Positions 10,901 to 23,127 are shown, numbered from the stretch's first letter. The stretch: 64,000 nt of DNA from Ciona savignyi (GCA_000149265.1 CH002760.1:1-64000); one strand, 5' to 3'. Numbers and translations: made by a program. The notes: generated by a model from the sequence alone, not told the origin.

Positions 10901-12282
10901 TAGGCCTAAGGATATCCAAATCATTTAAAACATAAAAGCTGCGGCTGCGGTGACTTTTGGGTAGGAAGCACCAATTTGCTATCCTATCATTTCTATCGTA
11001 GCGTGCGGATATTCAAAATGATGGTTTAAACTTGATTAGGCCTATCTTGGGATAACTCGCGGGAAAAATCCGTGTGGCTTAATGCACAGATTATCTAGGT
11101 TATCGTCAGTTAGATGTTCGTCGTGTAGGACAATGGTTAAAATAACACATATACGTAAAGCTGGAGGGTGCCAACTCCGTGTTAACTACCACCATTTGTA
11201 AAAAAACATTTTTTACCGTAGGCTATATTTTTCTGCAAGCAGAAACTGATGGGTCCCCGATCAACTCATTTAAGCTTTACATGAATGTGCTGTACAATCC
11301 AAATATTACTAAAGGTTAACACAGCTAGCGGTTGGTTTTGATTACGTCGGATATTGGATGATTATCCTGCGTCTCCGAATATTCATAACCACCTAGTTCA
11401 TACAGACATACAAAATTGAACAACTGGTGACAAAATTGGATTGGAGTTTTTAACATTATTGTTATGGATTCTTTTTGAAAAAGTGTATTGTTTCCGGTTT
11501 GCATCCCTCGTTTGTTCAACTTCATCAACACTGTTGTTTTAGGAAAATTGAATTTTTTTCATAGGGTATAATTTGCGGACTCCATCTGATGACGATGGAA
11601 ATCCAGTTCGTGTATGTTTACAGCATAAGTGCTGTATTACAAAAGTTTCTAATAAAGTTACATGCCAAACTGCCGTTTTTGTACATGTACTTACAGCAGG
11701 TTTACTCTTTATTCTCCTATGTCCCTAAAAGTACTTTTTACTTCTAAAACTTAGACAACGCGGTGCGAAATATAATTTATTTGGAATTTAAGCTATTAGT
11801 ATTTACTTTTCGGGTTTCTGTGAAACAAGGTTTTTTTCTTTAGCTATGTGTCAGCGCCCAGCGGCTTAGCATTAAAACTGTGAAAATTCTTTTACAGTAG
11901 TTGTTTACAACTTAATCATGCGAAAAATCACGTGACAACCCTTAAGATTGTGCGTCATGAAAACAATAGAATACACTGAACGATTTTGCTAACATTTTGC
12001 GTGGCTGGGTGGGTCAAATCTCGAAGTCGGCATTTTTGTTCCCGTATAGAAGAAAAATCTTTGCTATCAAATTGACACCAATTAAAGTGTGACTTTAATT
12101 AGTAATAGGAAATTAGATTTTATCAATAAAGAACTTCAGTTAGAGTAATATTGTGTTGTTGGCTCCAGTTTACAGCATAGTGTTGCCGAACACACAAGCA
12201 ATATAGCTTTGACCGCTAAGCAGTCAGAATGTCAGCCATAAAGTAATGAGTTGAAAACCAATCACCTGCATGTTTCTTTGAA
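10901..12282. other. Spacer without recognisable gene
   Basis: Sequence between the head of the TMUB-like gene and a SINE. No exon with a recognisable product was found on either strand. Confidence 0.45.
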
Positions 12283-12570
12283 TAGAATATTTATGTTTAT
12301 CCCCATGAAGGGAAAACCAAGGGGGTTATCACACGGGCAATCGTCAGATCACCTCCCAGCCACCGTCTACTTACCGGAGCTATTACAGTGTGTTGTATAT
12401 AATAGATACGTATCTTCAATTTGGTAGAACCCATTAATCCGCTGGGTTCAGGCAATGTCCGTAAAGTGCCTTGCCCAAGGACACAACCGACTAGCTAGCG
12501 ACCAGTTTCGCACTTGCACAACCTTTGGATTGAAAGGTGACACACTTAACCGTTAGACCAACCGGCCGGA
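12283..12570 (-). mobile_element. tRNA-derived SINE, nearly full length
   Basis: The plus strand runs from ATATTTATGTTTATCCCCAT through GGCAATCGTCAGATCACC, GTAGAACCCATTAATCCGC and TAGCTAGCGACCAGTTTCGC to the head ending CCAACCGGCCGG. The pentamer tail is reduced to a single ATATT. Confidence 0.88.
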
Positions 12571-12601
12571 CAAACACTGATTAGCAGAATTGATATATAA
12601 T

Positions 12602-12660
12602 TGGGCAAGACACTTTACTGTTTCAATCCACTAGAAAGATAAATTGGTATGAGTTGAACA
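12602..12660 (+). repeat. Possible SINE-body fragment
   Basis: TTGGGCAAGACACTTTACTG resembles the SINE body TTGGGCAAGGCACTTAACGG, and TCAATCCACTAG may correspond to CCCAGCGGATTAATGG. It is short and could be chance. Confidence 0.3.
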
Positions 12661-13197
12661 TAAAAAACTAAAGTAACTCTATTGTTTTGGTATACTGAAT
12701 GTAGTCAGCTAGGTAAATTATTCTGACAAATGTAGGTGAGGTTTTTCAACTGCCACTGCATTTTCTGATGATTACACAAATGAGTAGAATTGATATATAA
12801 TTACCTAAATATATTAAAGTTACATGCTGTTTATACTAAAGTAGAAGAGCTAAAAATAATTGTTAAGGTTAATACAATATTCACTTTTCCCAATTTTACT
12901 GGTATTGATTGCTTTTACATTTAATTTTGCTATTTGAGTCTTGATTATATTGAAAATCATTTGAACTCTGATGCTACAAATCAAGTTTTAAAGACATATT
13001 CCTGAAATGTAAAGCATCGATAGGCACTTGGTTAAATTTATTTTATTATGAGTAATGAATATTATAATATATAGTTTTATAGATATTTCTTATAATTTTA
13101 GTTCAATCACGTTAGCGTTGGAATTATTTTCTTTTTACTGAATAAAAATAACCTTGATTACAACTGTCAATATTGATTTAAATGGAATAAAAGCAAT

Positions 13198-14772
13198 ATG
13201 TCCGATGGTACGTCAAGAGGACGATTGCATTGTAGAATCGGCTATTCTATTCTTGGACTAGCCATTGGGACATCAATATTCGCTTTATGGCTAACTGAGT
13301 TTAATAATGGGAGGGAAACCTATGCCACTGTTACTTATGGTGGACTTTCAGGTACCGACAGTTTTTTAATACATATTAATCTAGAACTACTTTAATAATG
13401 ATATATTCATGATATTAACACTGCAATTGTGTTGAAAATGAAAGTGTTTTTTCTATTTTCCTAGCAACCCAATCCCTTTATTCGACCAGTAAAATATTAA
13501 TGCATGTGGGATAACAGTTAATGTATGTTGAATAACAATGTATACACATATTACAAAGGTATGCACAATATAGAATTGTAATCTTTTAGCTTCTTTAAAA
13601 AAACATTTTTTAGAACATTTAAAATAAAAACAGCAGTATTGAACAGTTAAAACAGAGCTATGTTGTGCCAATAACACATCTTTGCCAAGAAAAGAAATAC
13701 TTGATAATCAGGATTAGTCAACTTCTGATAATTAAATTTCCAAAATTAAAAGTAAAATTTAGGGCGATAAATAAGTTATAGGGAAAGCCACTTCTCTGCC
13801 ATTCTATGCACCAAAAATAAAAAAATGTATATATTCTTTGGCTACTGCTTAACGTTAGTCTATGAACACACATTGTGAAACGACAAGTGTATGTTCTGTA
13901 TATGTGACACAGAGGGTCTTATAAATATTGCTCCATTACACTTACGGAAGAACCACAGCATTGCCATGATATCATATTGTATGTAGCTTATACAGTTCAC
14001 TGCATATTTTTAATATATTTTATTACTTTTTTCTGACCACCAGGTGTCCTGGCAGCATGGAATTTAGTTCTACATATCATGCATTTGCAAGACTTGTGGA
14101 GAACATGGCTAAAAGGCTTGAGAATATTTCTATCTGCAGGGATTTTGTTTCTGATCCTAAGTGTCATTTCGTTTATTGTGTTTCTTGTTCTAGCCATATA
14201 TTTCAGTAAGTTTCCAATTCTATTATTTTATGATCTCTAAATCAATCATTCTATGATTCCTTATTCAACAATCCTTTTTACACTTTCGAAGCTATGAATA
14301 ACACATCCAAATAAATGTGGATAACATGCTAACATTTAATCCACTTTTTAGCAAGATAAAGACTGACAGCCAAGCTATTACAAAATCAAAATGATTCTTT
14401 GTTTGTACCTTTATCTTAACTGACACAGTTTAACCCATGGTTTAGCAGATGGAACTTGATCATTATTTTTATATAAACAGTTATCTAAATAAATGAATGG
14501 GTTAAATTTTAAAACAAAAGCAACATTTCTAATCTTTAATATCTCTAATATTTGTTAAAACAGATGGTACCTGTTCTCACGACATAGTTTTATTCTCTAT
14601 ACTTTGTTACATAATGATTTTATTCTCTACAGAGCAAGCTGATGTTGTACGAAGTTACTACATAACCTCCGTATGGTGTGCTTTAAGTGCCAAATGGGCC
14701 TTTTTGTTGTTTTGGTATTCAAGAAGTTACCGTAATGAATTTGCGGATTTAACAGCTCTTCTGGAATTCTAA
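13198..14772 (+). CDS. SLC48A1: Haem transporter HRG1 (SLC48A1)
   Basis: Three exons, 13198-13351, 14044-14205 and 14633-14772, join in phase to 151 codons (human 146). Four hydrophobic segments are visible: about residues 14-34, 51-68, 81-104 and 113-131. Diagnostic stretches are [27 protein letters not shown], and near the end [17 protein letters not shown] followed by YRNEFADL; vertebrate HRG1 has [19 protein letters not shown] and YRADFADIS. HRG1 moves haem across endolysosomal membranes towards the cytosol. The conserved His in the second helix (LHIMHLQD) is where HRG1 carries haem-coordinating residues. The start ATG follows an in-frame upstream stop region and fits family length. Confidence 0.93.
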
Positions 14773-15132
14773 GGAAATATTTTTTGGTGCAGCCCTTAAG
14801 GACTTATCCAGTGAAGTGTTTGTGTTTTTTACTTCCGTCAATCATGAACTGTGGTCATAAAATAAGTTCAAGTGAGATTGCGCACTGATATTATAACTTC
14901 TACTACCGTGGTTAATGTTCGCTTTAAATTAATACATAGCTGTTTTGCCGAACAATCACTCACACATTTAGTATTTACGTTTTTGCAATTATTTGTGTAT
15001 GCATACATTGACCCAGATATAAGAAATATTAACTTGTTATTTCATTGTTTTTTTTTTTAGAAAGGACATGTTTAGAAGGACAACACATTTTAGAAATAGC
15101 TTTATATTAGTGTCAGCAATGAAAGATGCGTC

Positions 15133-16835
15133 TCACACGATTGATAATAGTTTTCCTTCATAACCCAAATTGGTAAACAAGCTTAATTTGTAGCTGTTTC
15201 CTGAAGCAATCAATGGCAATGGATTCGATACATTTCCAGACAATTGTTTAAAACTGAGACTAAAAACTCTGTTGATTGAGCATGGAATTTCAGCTTTTGC
15301 CTCTCCATTCACATTCCATCTATAAATGATGGACTTGTTACCCGCAGAAATTATTTCATCATCTTGGAACATTAGCTTGTTGGGTGTGTAGCTTTTATCA
15401 CTTGTCTGTCAATAACAAAATTGGTATCAAAATGAGAAAATTTATATAAAACTTAAATTATTATTTATTGTGATTACCTCAAGCACAGTCGCCATACTTT
15501 TGGACCGAAGATGCCAAAGGGAAGGTTGTGCAGATCCACCACAAACCAACCACTCTCCACTCTCATCTAAAGCAACACTGGAGATCCATTGTCCAAATTC
15601 TGGGCGATTCAGTTGTTTGTTCTTACATGGGCTGATGGTGTTCGTACATGTAGCTGTTCTAGTGTCCCATAGCTGAGAAAAATTTTGATCGGGACTAGTG
15701 GCAAAAAAGATTTTGAAGAACTGTTTTGTGCTCGCGCTTTTTGTTGTAATTAGGTTTAGTATAAAATTCTTTTAATTCAATAACTACAAGTATGTGAGAT
15801 CATACCATGGAAAAGCTGAATTTATGTTCATCTTACAGTACAGATACAGTCATTGTCAATAATTAAGATATAGTCAAATAAATATTCGTCCTGCTAGGTA
15901 CTTAAATCTGGTGCATCACATATAAACACAATTATGGTTAGTGACATTTTGTAACTGATATTAAATATGACTGTCATATATATACTCGGTCTAGCGGTCC
16001 GGCTGGTTGGTCTATCAGTTAAATGCGTCGCCTTTTAATCGAAAGGTTGCAGGTGCGAAACTGGTCGCTAGCTACTCGATTGTGTCCTTAGGAAAGGCAC
16101 TTTAGGACATTGCCTTAACCCAGCGGATTAATTGGTGGGATAAACATGAATATCCTATCCTATATAAGTTGGGTAGATAAATCGACCAGGGCACCAAGCT
16201 ACTTATGTAACCAGAATTACATTAAGTTATCAAAATTATTTAAAAAATGCAACATATCTTTATGTAATTATACATGTATTTTACACCGGTGTTAGAAGAA
16301 AACAAATATTAAGAAAGTTTACCTTAACTGTGCCATCTTCGGATGCTGTTATTAAAGTATTTGAACCCGTGTCCAAATCGTGTATGTAATCTGTATGTCC
16401 ACTGAATCTTCCTTTACATTTTAATGTATTGATGTCCCACTTGTACGTTATGCCATTATCCGCACCAGTATATATCGAGCTATCTTTGTTTGCATAATGC
16501 ACACAATTGTAGGACTCATTTTCATTTGTTTGTAAGTCTTTTAAGGTAAACGACTTGCTTGGTCGTTTATTACGTATATCAGACCATTTCCATCCGTTAA
16601 TTGGCCCAAAGCCAGCACTAATTAAATATTTTCCACTTGTCACAAGTGCGTGAATTGCTCCGGTGTGTGCTTGGAATACGACATACGGCGTGGATTTTGA
16701 ACTATGTGCCTCAACAGCTTCAGTGATATTAAAAACTGCAATTTGACCGTAATTGTCACCACATGCCAGGTAAGTTCCACAAGAAGAATACGCGGTTGCA
16801 TATATTGTAGTGTGAAGTAACTGCTTTTTGTCCAT
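15133..16835 (-). CDS. THOC6: THO complex subunit 6 (WD-repeat protein THOC6)
   Basis: Minus-strand exons 16323-16835, 15478-15672 and 15133-15405 join in phase to 326 codons (human 341). Family signatures are CGTYLACGDNYGQIAVFN near the start, FQAHTGAIHALV, the strongly conserved GHTDYIHDLD, EDGTVKLWDTRT, GEWLVCGG..LWHLRS, and the C-terminal SLFTNLGYEGKLLSIV (human DVFTNLGYRAFSLSF). These mark a seven-bladed WD40 propeller. THOC6 belongs to the THO/TREX complex that couples transcription to mRNA export in the nucleus. Intron 1 contains a SINE. The gene points tail to tail at SLC48A1, with about 360 bp between stop codons. Confidence 0.93.
15997..16165 (+). mobile_element. SINE with internal deletion, THOC6 intron 1
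   Basis: Complete tRNA-like head (GGCTGGTTGGTCTATCAGTT, AGGTGCGAAACTGG) and a TATCCTATCCTAT tail. The body jumps from GCGGATTAATTGG to GATAAACATGAATATCC, deleting about 120 bp. It is inserted antisense to THOC6. Confidence 0.88.
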
Positions 16836-17247
16836 ATTTTTTTTATAAAAATCGCTGTTGAAAACTTTAAATAGGGTACTACAGATTAGGTGTATTGCAA
16901 TTAATATTACAGCATAAACGAAGCTTTTTATTTCATCTACGGCAGAATAAAATAAAACATACCTAGCGGATCTCGTGCGTTATAGTATAGGGTAGATTTA
17001 AGCCAGTTAATGTGGAGTCATTGTTAGAATATATAGTCACGTGCAAAAATAATTAATCAGCAAATATATTTTCTACTAGTGGTCGAGAATAAGCTCCACC
17101 AAATTTTCTGCCTACTTCACAATACATTTACTACATTTACTTGGATTTGATAAAAACCCTAATTTTATTCTTCATTTAGGTAAATCAAATCTACATTTCT
17201 CCAACATGAAATTTTCCAAGATATATAATACCTAAGCATATATATTA
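16836..17247. other. Upstream region of THOC6
   Basis: AT-rich; expected to hold the THOC6 promoter. No motif stands out. Confidence 0.4.
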
Positions 17248-17580
17248 TAGGATAGGATAGGATATTCATGTTTATCCCCGTGAATGGGAAAACCTAGGGG
17301 GTTATCACACGGGCAATCGTCAGATCACCTCGCGCCCATCGTCGGGTTACCGGAGCTATTACAGTGTGTTGTATATGATAGACATGTTCCTTCAATTTGG
17401 TAGAACCCATTAATCCGCTGGGTTCAGGCATAGTATACTAAACAGTTTAGTATACTATGGTTCAGGCAATGTCCGTAAAGTGCTTTGCCCAAGGACACAT
17501 CCGACTAGCTAGCGACCAATTTCGCACCTGCAACCTTTCGATTGAAAGGCGACGCACTTAACCGCTAGACCACCGGGCCG
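17248..17580 (-). mobile_element. tRNA-derived SINE, full length, carrying a small insertion
   Basis: On the plus strand it opens with the pentamer tail (GGATAGGATAGGATATTCAT) and runs to the tRNA-like head, ending CCACCGGGCCG. It is one of the best-preserved copies. A 29-bp palindromic insertion with a 9-bp duplication interrupts it at 17431-17459. Confidence 0.92.
17422..17468. repeat. 29-bp snap-back insertion flanked by a 9-bp direct repeat
   Basis: GTTCAGGCA occurs at 17422-17430 and 17460-17468, while every other SINE copy has it once. Between the copies, 17429-17443 (CATAGTATACTAAAC) is the exact reverse complement of 17445-17459, with a single A between. The arms could form a perfect 15-bp hairpin. 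Confidence 0.9.
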
Positions 17581-18296
17581 AACTATACACTATTATCACG
17601 TGTATGAAGCAGTTGGACATTTATACCAATTATAATTGACCCATCTTCCAAAATCCAACCTGTAGCTGTTTTAACCCACGCCAATGTGCTGCTTTCACAT
17701 CACATGAAAATTATTGTTTGTTGTTCTTTAGCTTCTGCCATCTTTCTGCCTAGTTTATTTTCCCCTCGCCGGGCTAGGCCTGATAGCTATGTAGATACGA
17801 GTGTAGATATGTTTAAAAAAACACAAGAATAAATATCTTTAACAAAACATCAATAAAAAGTTTGCATGAAGAAGCATAGTTTTCTTTTTGCATAAAATAA
17901 GTCCAACGTAATCTGGGTGCCCATAAGTTGTTTCTTAACGTGTAGTGTACAATTTAGATTTTATAAATAGTGGTGTTTAACAGGTGGTTGACATTAGTTG
18001 AAATGATTTACCTTGGAAGTAGCATACAACTTGAACTACATACATGCATCGTGATATACGAAAGATAAAAATAACACTAAAACAATTAGGGTTAGTATAC
18101 ATATATATAATTCATTGGTAGCGTAGATAGATGATTAGATTTTTCCGTTTTGAGACATTTTAACCTGATAGGGATGTATAAGAACCAACCAGAACACCTA
18201 AAATTTATTAGCGCCCGCATTAAAACCGATCACGCGCACGACGATCGTGGGCATTAAGATGGCCGACAAAAGTTTAGCGCGATGTCTATAGGCATA
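17581..18296. other. Spacer with an uncertain short antisense frame
   Basis: No assigned gene. On the minus strand an ATG at 17741-17739 opens 13 codons, then TGA, then 34 further open codons to a TAG. On the plus strand ATGGCCGACAAAAG at 18260 opens a 10-codon frame that stops just before the N gap. Neither could be matched to a protein family. Confidence 0.35.
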
Positions 18297-18396
18297 NNNN
18301 NNNNNNNNNNNNNNNNNNNNNNNNNNNNNNNNNNNNNNNNNNNNNNNNNNNNNNNNNNNNNNNNNNNNNNNNNNNNNNNNNNNNNNNNNNNNNNNN
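18297..18396. other. Assembly gap (100 N)
   Basis: Exactly 100 N, so a conventional gap of unknown true size. It removes part of the upstream region of ATP6V1D. Confidence 0.99.
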
Positions 18397-18511
18397 GCTT
18401 TTTACCTATGCATAAAAGATTTTGTAATATAATACTAACTAATATATCTTTTAATTACTCCAGAGTGGTGTAAGTGTGCGAAGTAAAGTTTTTCTGTAAA
18501 TTTTGGTAAAG

Positions 18512-19279
18512 ATGTCTTCACACGACAGAATTGACATATTTCCCTCACGTATGAACTTGACCATAATGAAAACACGGTTGAAAGGAGCACAAAAAGGTCA
18601 TAGCTTGTTAAAGAAAAAAGCAGATGCTTTAAAAATAAAGTTTCACTCGATTTTGAAAAAAATAATTGAAGCGAAACAACTTATGGGGGAGATTATGAAA
18701 GAAGCAGCATTTTCTCTTGCGGAAGCCAAATTTTCAGGTGGAGATTTTAGTCATGTCGTTTTGCAGAATGTGGGTAAAGCTCAGATGAAAGTTCGTAGCA
18801 AGACTGAAAATGTGGCAGGTGTGAAGCTTCCAGTGTTCGAACATTATGAGGATGGCACGGATAGCTATGAGCTGACCGGACTATCAAGGGGTGGTGAGCA
18901 ACTTACAAGACTGAAGAAAAATTATTCAAAAGCTGTAAAACTTCTTGTAGAGCTTGCTTCATTGCAAACGTCCTTTGTAACGCTTGACGAATCAATTAAA
19001 ATTACGAACCGAAGAGTAAATGCAATCGAGCATGTTATCATACCGAAGATTGAACGCACAATATCTTACATCATCACTGAGTTGGATGAAGGGGAGAGAG
19101 AGGAATTCTTCCGACTCAAAAAGATTCAACAAAAGAAGGAAATCATTCGAGCAGCTCAAGAAAAAGTCCGAAAACAATGGGAGAAAGAACAAGAGGCAAA
19201 ACGAGTGTTAAAGTTCATTCCAGCTAACCACGTTCCAAGTATACTGGATGACAAAGATGATGAGGATTTGTTGTTCTAG
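18512..19279 (+). CDS. ATP6V1D: V-type proton ATPase subunit D, intronless
   Basis: A single uninterrupted exon encodes 255 residues (human 247). It reads [20 protein letters not shown] at the start (human MSGKDRIEIFPSRMAQTIMK), then [85 protein letters not shown] and [20 protein letters not shown]. Subunit D forms the central rotor stalk of the V1 sector, coupling ATP hydrolysis to proton pumping. It is mostly two long helices, consistent with the Lys/Glu-rich termini seen here. The ATG at 18512 is chosen because it aligns with the family start. The acidic tail [10 protein letters not shown] matches the family end. The frame is intact and typical in codon use, so this looks like a working gene. 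Confidence 0.96.
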   Translation: MSSHDRIDIFPSRMNLTIMKTRLKGAQKGHSLLKKKADALKIKFHSILKKIIEAKQLMGEIMKEAAFSLAEAKFSGGDFSHVVLQNVGKAQMKVRSKTENVAGVKLPVFEHYEDGTDSYELTGLSRGGEQLTRLKKNYSKAVKLLVELASLQTSFVTLDESIKITNRRVNAIEHVIIPKIERTISYIITELDEGEREEFFRLKKIQQKKEIIRAAQEKVRKQWEKEQEAKRVLKFIPANHVPSILDDKDDEDLLF

Positions 19280-19872
19280 AAGTGTACGCAAGAAGGGACT
19301 ATTTTAAATGACATTTAAATTTTAGTGCAAAAAAATTTCTAGTAAGATTATAAAGGTATTGTTAATTTTAAATTTCTCTATCACAAATATTGCCAATTGA
19401 AAAGTAGTTGTAATTAGGGGATTCCTACTTAATGGGATTCTGGTCAGCTTTCTGACATTTGTTACCCGCATCACATTGTTCTGTTTGCAATAAGTTGATT
19501 ATTTTTGTGTTAGTACATTGTTTTTTCAAGAATATCTATATACCAGTATATTAATGTTATATATATATATATTTCAGCAAATAGAACTACAATATAAATA
19601 AATTGTGGTAATTACATTTGTTTTTGGTGTTATTCCACTTTTCTGCCTAAAAATATCTTAATTGTACAAAAAAACCTGTTAGTTTTGGATGACGGGTTTT
19701 GTAATTTTAGACAAAGAAAGTTGTCATGTTTAGTATTTATTATTGGCTTACCATATTAAATGGTGTTCTTTGATCATTTTTCATCTATTTTGTGAATTTA
19801 TGCATTGCTATAAGTTATGTAACATTGGTATATGTCCAGGTATTTGGTAGGTGAATAGGTGACCACATAAGT
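19280..19872. other. Spacer between ATP6V1D and BRD7
   Basis: Holds the ATP6V1D 3' UTR. A canonical AATAAA lies at 19597-19602, just after a short (TA) run. Nothing else recognised. Confidence 0.55.
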
Positions 19873-22089
19873 ATGGGTAAAAAGCATAAAAAGCACAAGT
19901 CTGAGTGGAGGCATGTTGAAGATAACTATGAGAATAAAACTCCACTGAAATTAGTTTTAAAGCTCGGTTCCGAGGTGATGTATGATTCTGATTACACTGC
20001 TCATTCACCGGCAGAGATTTATGAAGCAAAGCAAAAGAAAAGAAAAAAGAAAAAGCGAAGTCATGAGGAACATCATGAACAAGGGGAAACTTCTTCAAAA
20101 TTGGTCAAGAAACTTGATGTCATTAGCGACTCTGAGATGGACGTGTCCACTGATAACCCTTCATGTGTTGTTGAAAATCTTGAATATGCTGTCACAGACA
20201 AATCATTGAAAGAAATGTCCAAAACAAAACGAACTGCATTAAATAAGCTTCTGGAGCATCTTCTAAAGCAGTTAGAGCGTAAGGACACACATGAAATCTT
20301 TGCATGGCCCGTGAATGACTTGATTGCCCCAGAATATTCAACGGTCATTGATAAACCAATGGATTTCAGCACAATGCGCAATAAAATACTAAACAATGAG
20401 TATGTGGATGTAAATGAATTTAAAGAGGATTTTAGCCTGATGACCAGAAATTGTTGTACTTACAATAAGCCGGAGACTGTTTATTACCAAGTTGCGAAAA
20501 AAATCCATTCGGCTGGAATGAAGATAATGAGCAGAGAAAGACTGTTGAACATGAAGAGAAGTTTGGGATTCATGCACGATTTGCCAAAGTATGATGCCTA
20601 TGATATTTTAGGCTTGCCATTTGAAGTTGAAAATTTAGATGTTGGTTCACCAGATGCACAACCATTGAGTGATCCTCCTGTCGATAAGTCAACATCTGAT
20701 GCTGATATCGATTCAATAGCAGATGCAAGTTCCACAGCAGAGGAAATCGACCTTAGACCCCATACTGAAGCAATAAGTTTTACAGATGCTGATAATGAAG
20801 ATTCTGTTGCACCAGAAGCTATACAGGCTGCTAAGTTTGCTAGAAAAAGAATAGAACACAAACGACCGAATGACAGAATTGGTTTTTTAAGGCTTGAAGA
20901 AGATGGAAAAACCACTCTGAATATACTTAACCCAGCTGGAGGTGAAAAAAAACATAGAGAAGTGGATTTGGGAAGTTTAACTTCCAGACTTGTAACTGGA
21001 ATCGATGTTATGCCTGAAGCTAAAGAAGATAAACGAAATAAAGTTACACCTCTTACTTACCTCAGTTATGGTCCCTTTGGTTCATTTGCTCCAACCTTTG
21101 ATTCTCGAATAGCGAATTTAACTCAAGATGAGAGTGACTTACTTATGTCAGCATATGGCGGGGATACAGGTTTCCTATTTGCACAAAGTCTCCAGGAATA
21201 TGTAAGTGGCTGTGATGCATCAATGATGACTATGGTGGATGATCTGCTGGACAGCGTCACACATGGTGAGCATCGAAAAACAATAAAAACGATCGAAGAT
21301 AAAAGAAATAAAGAAAATCTTGCAAAAGATGACCATCAGACATTAGATAGTTTACGCTCCTTATCAGAACTTGGAATTGATATTTCATTCATTGATGATA
21401 TAGAGCAAAGAATGAAAGCAGATAAAGGTAATTACAAAGCCTGGAACATTAGCCCTTAAATTTAACTTTTGTCATAATACAGTTTATAAGAGTGCATAAT
21501 ACTAACCAGCTCCCATTTTTTTTATCCAATCCAGATGAATATAACTGTTTGTGTTAAAACAAATGTTTTTATTTATTCCATTTATTCACTGGGTTCATGT
21601 AAAATCTATCTATTAAGTGTCTTGTTCAAGGCTGGTTTTGTTATTTTAACCATGGAGCTAATTTAATGCTAATGGCCTAGTTAGGTTTACTCCTGAAAAC
21701 GGAAGTGAGTAAATGACCACTTTGCTACCTTTTGTGCAGAGTTTAGTTTCCACGGTGATTAGCCTGCCCCATGCATTTTTATTCTTTATCTCATTCCTGT
21801 AACTTTCCTAGAAATGGAAGCTCTAAAGAAACCTCCTACAAACAATGTTGATCAAAATCTTGAGCATGGTAGCAACTTAATCCACAAACTTGAGGAGGTA
21901 CAATATGAAAGACTTGGAAAGAAGATGCCCAACAACGAACCTAACCTACAACCACCGTCTATAAAGGAGATGGCTATTGCAAATCAATTAAAGAATACCT
22001 TAGTCAGTATGGCATCGAATGCGGAACCACAATCTATCAGCAGCACCTCTGCTGTCCGTGATGCGATGGGAATCACATCGTCATCGTAA
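19873..22089 (+). CDS. BRD7: Bromodomain-containing protein 7 (BRD7/BRD9 family)
   Basis: Two exons, 19873-21427 and 21812-22089, join in phase to 610 codons. The start MGKKHKKHKSEWR is the family signature. Residues about 50-65 are a Lys/Arg-rich nuclear-localisation block (KQKKRKKKKRSHEE). The bromodomain spans about 125-220 with FAWPVNDLIAPEYSTVIDKP and PMDFSTM; the acetyl-lysine-binding Asn is residue 198 in CTYNKPETVYY. Beyond it, SRERLLNMKRSLGFMHDL, EDKRNKVTPLTYLSYGP, and in exon 2 LEEVQYERLGKK..SAVRDAMGI match BRD7 rather than BRD9. BRD7 is a subunit of PBAF-type SWI/SNF remodelling complexes in the nucleus. A single gene may stand for both vertebrate BRD7 and BRD9 here. Confidence 0.93.
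21585..21645 (-). repeat. Possible SINE fragment in the BRD7 intron
   Basis: CACTGGGTTCATG followed by TTAAGTGTCTTGTTCAAGG resembles the reverse-strand SINE body GCTGGGTTCAGG..AAGTGCCTTGCCCAAGG. Old and short. Confidence 0.4.
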
Positions 22090-22112
22090 TAACTAAAACA
22101 TTTATGTGCATT

Positions 22113-22114
22113 GA

Positions 22115-22178
<64 letters not shown>
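22113..22178. repeat. (TA)n microsatellite
   Basis: About 60 bp of almost pure TA dinucleotide, 24 bp after the BRD7 stop codon, inside its probable 3' UTR. Confidence 0.97.
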
Positions 22179-22179
<1 letters not shown>

Positions 22180-23127
22180 CCAAACGGTTAAGAAAACCTG
22201 ATTTGGAAATATCCATATGTGAATCAGAAGTTGTGCCAATTGAACTTTTTATCAGCTTAAACTGGTTGTGTAAAGCGGTTAAATACGTTTGTTGTGTTGC
22301 TTCAACAAATTGTATTTAATCTTTATTTTAAATTATGGTGTCTTAAATTTTAGCTAGTGCAGTTATCAGCTACTTCTTGAGTGTCAAACATATATGGTTA
22401 AAATGAATAAAATAAAAAAAATTGTTTGAAAAACAGCTATTTTTGCATAATATAAAAAAGTAATAGATTTATAATATAAGAAACAATTCAGTCATAATTG
22501 TGTTGTAACCATAAAATCATTGTTATTATATAAAAATGGATTTGTTGAAGTAACACTACCTATGTTGTCCTGCTCAAAATTATTTCTCTCTCTTTCTTTG
22601 CACATAAACTTAAAAAAAATCAAGTATAAGTCGGTAAAAAGTACCTTTTTAAAAAGGGAAAAATTGAAACATTACCACATCAGATGATTAGAGAAAATGA
22701 TATAGACATCAGTCAAAGTGGTAAATAGTAGAATACTCTGTTTCATTGAAATGTACAGCAGGAATAATATGAATTATTTTTTCATTATATACATTCATCT
22801 TATGATAAGTTGGATTGTGCAATGTGTAACACTATTAGTTAATAAAATACATTTGAAATTTATTTTTCTAAATCACACTTCAAGTATATTACAGTACTTG
22901 TATTGCTAAATTTAGAAAATTAAGTTTCAATGTAATTAAAAATATGCTGCTCCTGTTGGAACTTGCCTATTCTGAGCTGTGTTTAAAAATATTTTTCCGG
23001 TCATGTTAAAAAGTGTACCATTTCCGCATAAAATGTACTTAATTTGTAATAAATCCGTTATTCCTTTTTTTAATTTCTGATGATATTCATAGATGATAGG
23101 TTGTTTAAACACTTGCGTAATTTAAAA
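22179..23127. other. Spacer between BRD7 and EXOSC7
   Basis: Very AT-rich, with no recognisable exon or repeat. Confidence 0.5.

Noticed and set aside
17589..17741. Selenoprotein with in-frame TGA
   Set aside because: There is no CxxU or UxxC motif, no SECIS-like structure could be identified, and no selenoprotein family matches; kept only as a low-interest observation.
18992..19211. Frames overlapping ATP6V1D in other phases
   Set aside because: Shadows of the conserved V-ATPase coding sequence.
19808..20915. Several minus-strand frames opposite BRD7
   Set aside because: They mirror the BRD7 coding strand and have no independent similarity or splice context.
22104..22319. Frame with an Ile-Tyr repeat
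   Set aside because: It is translation of the (TA)n microsatellite in the BRD7 3' flank.
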